Below, in pieces: positions 61,676-64,000 of a DNA stretch of 64,000 nt (position 1 is its first letter; every line of letters begins with the position of its first letter). The notes beneath the pieces were generated by a model. The model was not told where the DNA came from. It did no database searches and was given only the letters and a program-made list of their open reading frames with translations. This DNA comes from Bradyrhizobium iriomotense (GTDB taxonomy: Bacteria > Pseudomonadota > Alphaproteobacteria > Rhizobiales > Xanthobacteraceae). The stretch covers positions 1 through 64,000 of the forward strand of contig NZ_JAFCLP010000030.1 in the NCBI RefSeq assembly GCF_018129405.1. Direction: 5' to 3'. A program made the position numbers and the translations under genes.

Positions 61676-62215
61676 ATGATGGTTCGATCCGGCAATCCGG
61701 CCGCGCGGCTCGGGACGCTGATATCAGCAGTGGTGCTGATCCTGTTCGGTGCCGGCGGGGCGGGATGGCCGCAATCTCGGCCGCCGTCGCTCGGCCTCCA
61801 GGAGCAGGGGCCGCAGGCCGCGCCGCCGCCGTCGACGCCCGCTTCATCGGCCTCGCCGGCGAGCGATGAAAATCCCGGGCTGATCAACGAAATGGGCAAG
61901 CTGTTCGACAAGCTGCCCTCGATCCTGCCGCCGATTAAAAGCCCGAGCGAGACCATGAACGACCTGTCGCGGCTGACCAAGCCCTCGACCATGGTGTCGG
62001 GGCGCGTGGTCTGCCCGGTCTCGTCGAACGGCGCCCCCGACTGCAAGCAGGCCGCCGACCAGCTCTGCCAGGGCAAGGGTTACAAGGAAGGCAAGAGCCT
62101 CAACGCCGACTCCGCCGAGAAATGCTCGGCCAAGGTTCTCATCCCGGGCAGGCAACGCAAAGCGGACGACTGCCGCACCGATACTTTCGTGACCAGCGCG
62201 CTGTGCCAGAACTGA
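61676..62215 (+). CDS. Secreted/anchored hypothetical protein
   Basis: A 179-residue protein with an N-terminal hydrophobic segment (LGTLISAVVLILFGAGGAGWP; uncleaved anchor or signal), a Pro/Ser-rich linker (about 35-65) and a C-terminal cysteine-containing domain (VCPVSSNGAPDCKQAADQLCQGKGYKEGKS, KCSAKVL, DDCRT, LCQN). Eight or more cysteines suggest disulfides in the periplasm. Start at ATG 61676; the ATG at 61679 is equally possible. No function is recognised. Confidence 0.7.
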   Translation: MMVRSGNPAARLGTLISAVVLILFGAGGAGWPQSRPPSLGLQEQGPQAAPPPSTPASSASPASDENPGLINEMGKLFDKLPSILPPIKSPSETMNDLSRLTKPSTMVSGRVVCPVSSNGAPDCKQAADQLCQGKGYKEGKSLNADSAEKCSAKVLIPGRQRKADDCRTDTFVTSALCQN

Positions 62216-62251
62216 CGTGAGGACCTCGCGCGCATGCAACAAGGAGTGCCC

Positions 62252-63652
<1,401 letters not shown>

Positions 63653-63678
63653 CTGTTGCTCGCCCGCTGCTCTCACCT

Positions 63679-63795
63679 CGTCATTGCGAGGAGCTCGCGA
63701 CAAAATTGCGTAGCAATTTTGCGCTGATGCGACGAAGCAATCCAGAATTTTTCCGCGGAGACAGTCTGGATTGCTTCGCTTCGCTCGCAATGACG
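63679..63795. repeat. CGTCATTGCGAGG palindromic repeat, full copy
   Basis: A 117-base inverted repeat: CGTCATTGCGAGGAGC at one end and CGCTCGCAATGACG at the other, with GCGAAGCAATCCAG arms and an inner ACAAAATTGCGTAGCAATTTTG stem. A half copy is at 31036-31066. Confidence 0.8.
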
Positions 63796-63944
63796 GAGGA
63801 GGCCGATGGGGAAGAATTCCGCTGCTTGGAATTGCGGTAACGGCATCCGCTGCGGCGCCAAAACGCAATACTTGACAGTGGAAAGATTGCCTTGTTGGTA
63901 TGGCTCCCAGCTTCGATTTGACCGCCAGAAGAGGATCGTTCCGC

Positions 63945-64000
63945 AATGTCTATGCCCGCCTTGTTCAAGGGGCGCCTGTCGATCCCCGTGATCGGCTCGC
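63945..64000 (+). CDS. Probable nitronate monooxygenase, partial (cut by window edge)
   Basis: Only 18 codons are in the window: MSMPALFKGRLSIPVIGS. I recall this opening from Bradyrhizobium nitronate monooxygenases (flavin enzymes oxidising propionate-3-nitronate and alkyl nitronates), whose N-terminus precedes the FMN-barrel. GAGGAT lies upstream. The identification rests on 18 residues and is tentative. Confidence 0.55.

Overview
The window reads as chromosome of a Bradyrhizobium-type alphaproteobacterium (Nitrobacteraceae). This is inferred from the high GC content, the gene order DUF2948-hisD-UPF0262-low-molecular-weight phosphatase-maf-yacG-tRNA-Phe, the ispH-thrB-rnhA operon, a TrcR/DUF1013 regulator, an NdvA-type glucan exporter, a near-perfect FNR/FixK box before an OmpW-type porin, and many palindromic intergenic repeats. 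No rRNA, CRISPR array, insertion sequence or phage gene was seen. Most genes belong to an ordinary core genome.

Layout. 0.1-2.4 kb: a TetR regulator divergent from an SDR/epimerase pair, with a palindromic operator between them. 2.5-6.5 kb: the housekeeping his/maf/yacG block, ending at tRNA-Phe. 6.6-9.1 kb: a probable relic island at the tRNA-Phe 3' end, holding a LysR regulator, a divergent NAD(P)H:quinone-type oxidoreductase and a regulator fragment, closed by a degraded copy of the tRNA 3' end. 9.2-15.7 kb: an accessory redox/signalling cluster with a GGDEF-EAL protein, a PstS-like periplasmic protein, a 2Fe-2S/FAD reductase and a cytochrome b fused to an ethylbenzene-dehydrogenase-type haem domain. 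16.3-22 kb: a small unknown protein, a Tat-exported PLP enzyme, a nitrobindin-like barrel, a DHFR/RibD-type reductase, an amine oxidase, a secreted His/Tyr-rich protein and an isochorismatase-type hydrolase. 22.3-28.5 kb: an acyl-CoA synthetase with an oleate hydratase (lipid modification), then an orphan sensor kinase and a secreted protein. 28.6-34.8 kb: a TPR protein, an aldo/keto reductase, a thioesterase, a Nudix hydrolase and three secreted unknowns. 35-38.6 kb: a complete TAXI-type TRAP transporter (binding protein, fused permease, DUF1850). 38.7-48.2 kb: an SDR, a membrane protein, a CPA1 antiporter, two tandem TPR-LprI paralogues, propionyl-CoA synthetase, a lipoprotein and the OmpW porin. 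48.4-64 kb: trcR, ispH-thrB-rnhA, a peroxiredoxin/DUF924/fadD group, a D,D-carboxypeptidase, ndvA, an ABC binding protein, a HisE-like protein, a YqaA-family membrane protein, aspA, and the first codons of a probable nitronate monooxygenase at the right edge.

The two most interesting signals are: (1) the 9.2-15.7 kb cluster, which could carry electrons from NAD(P)H through a 2Fe-2S/FAD protein and a membrane cytochrome b to an outward-facing haem domain, beside a PstS-like protein and a c-di-GMP enzyme; and (2) a set of at least seven palindromic intergenic repeat families. The largest family has six copies in 21 kb, with a conserved asymmetric core but interchangeable terminal hairpins. All function calls are from reading the sequence; no database search was run.
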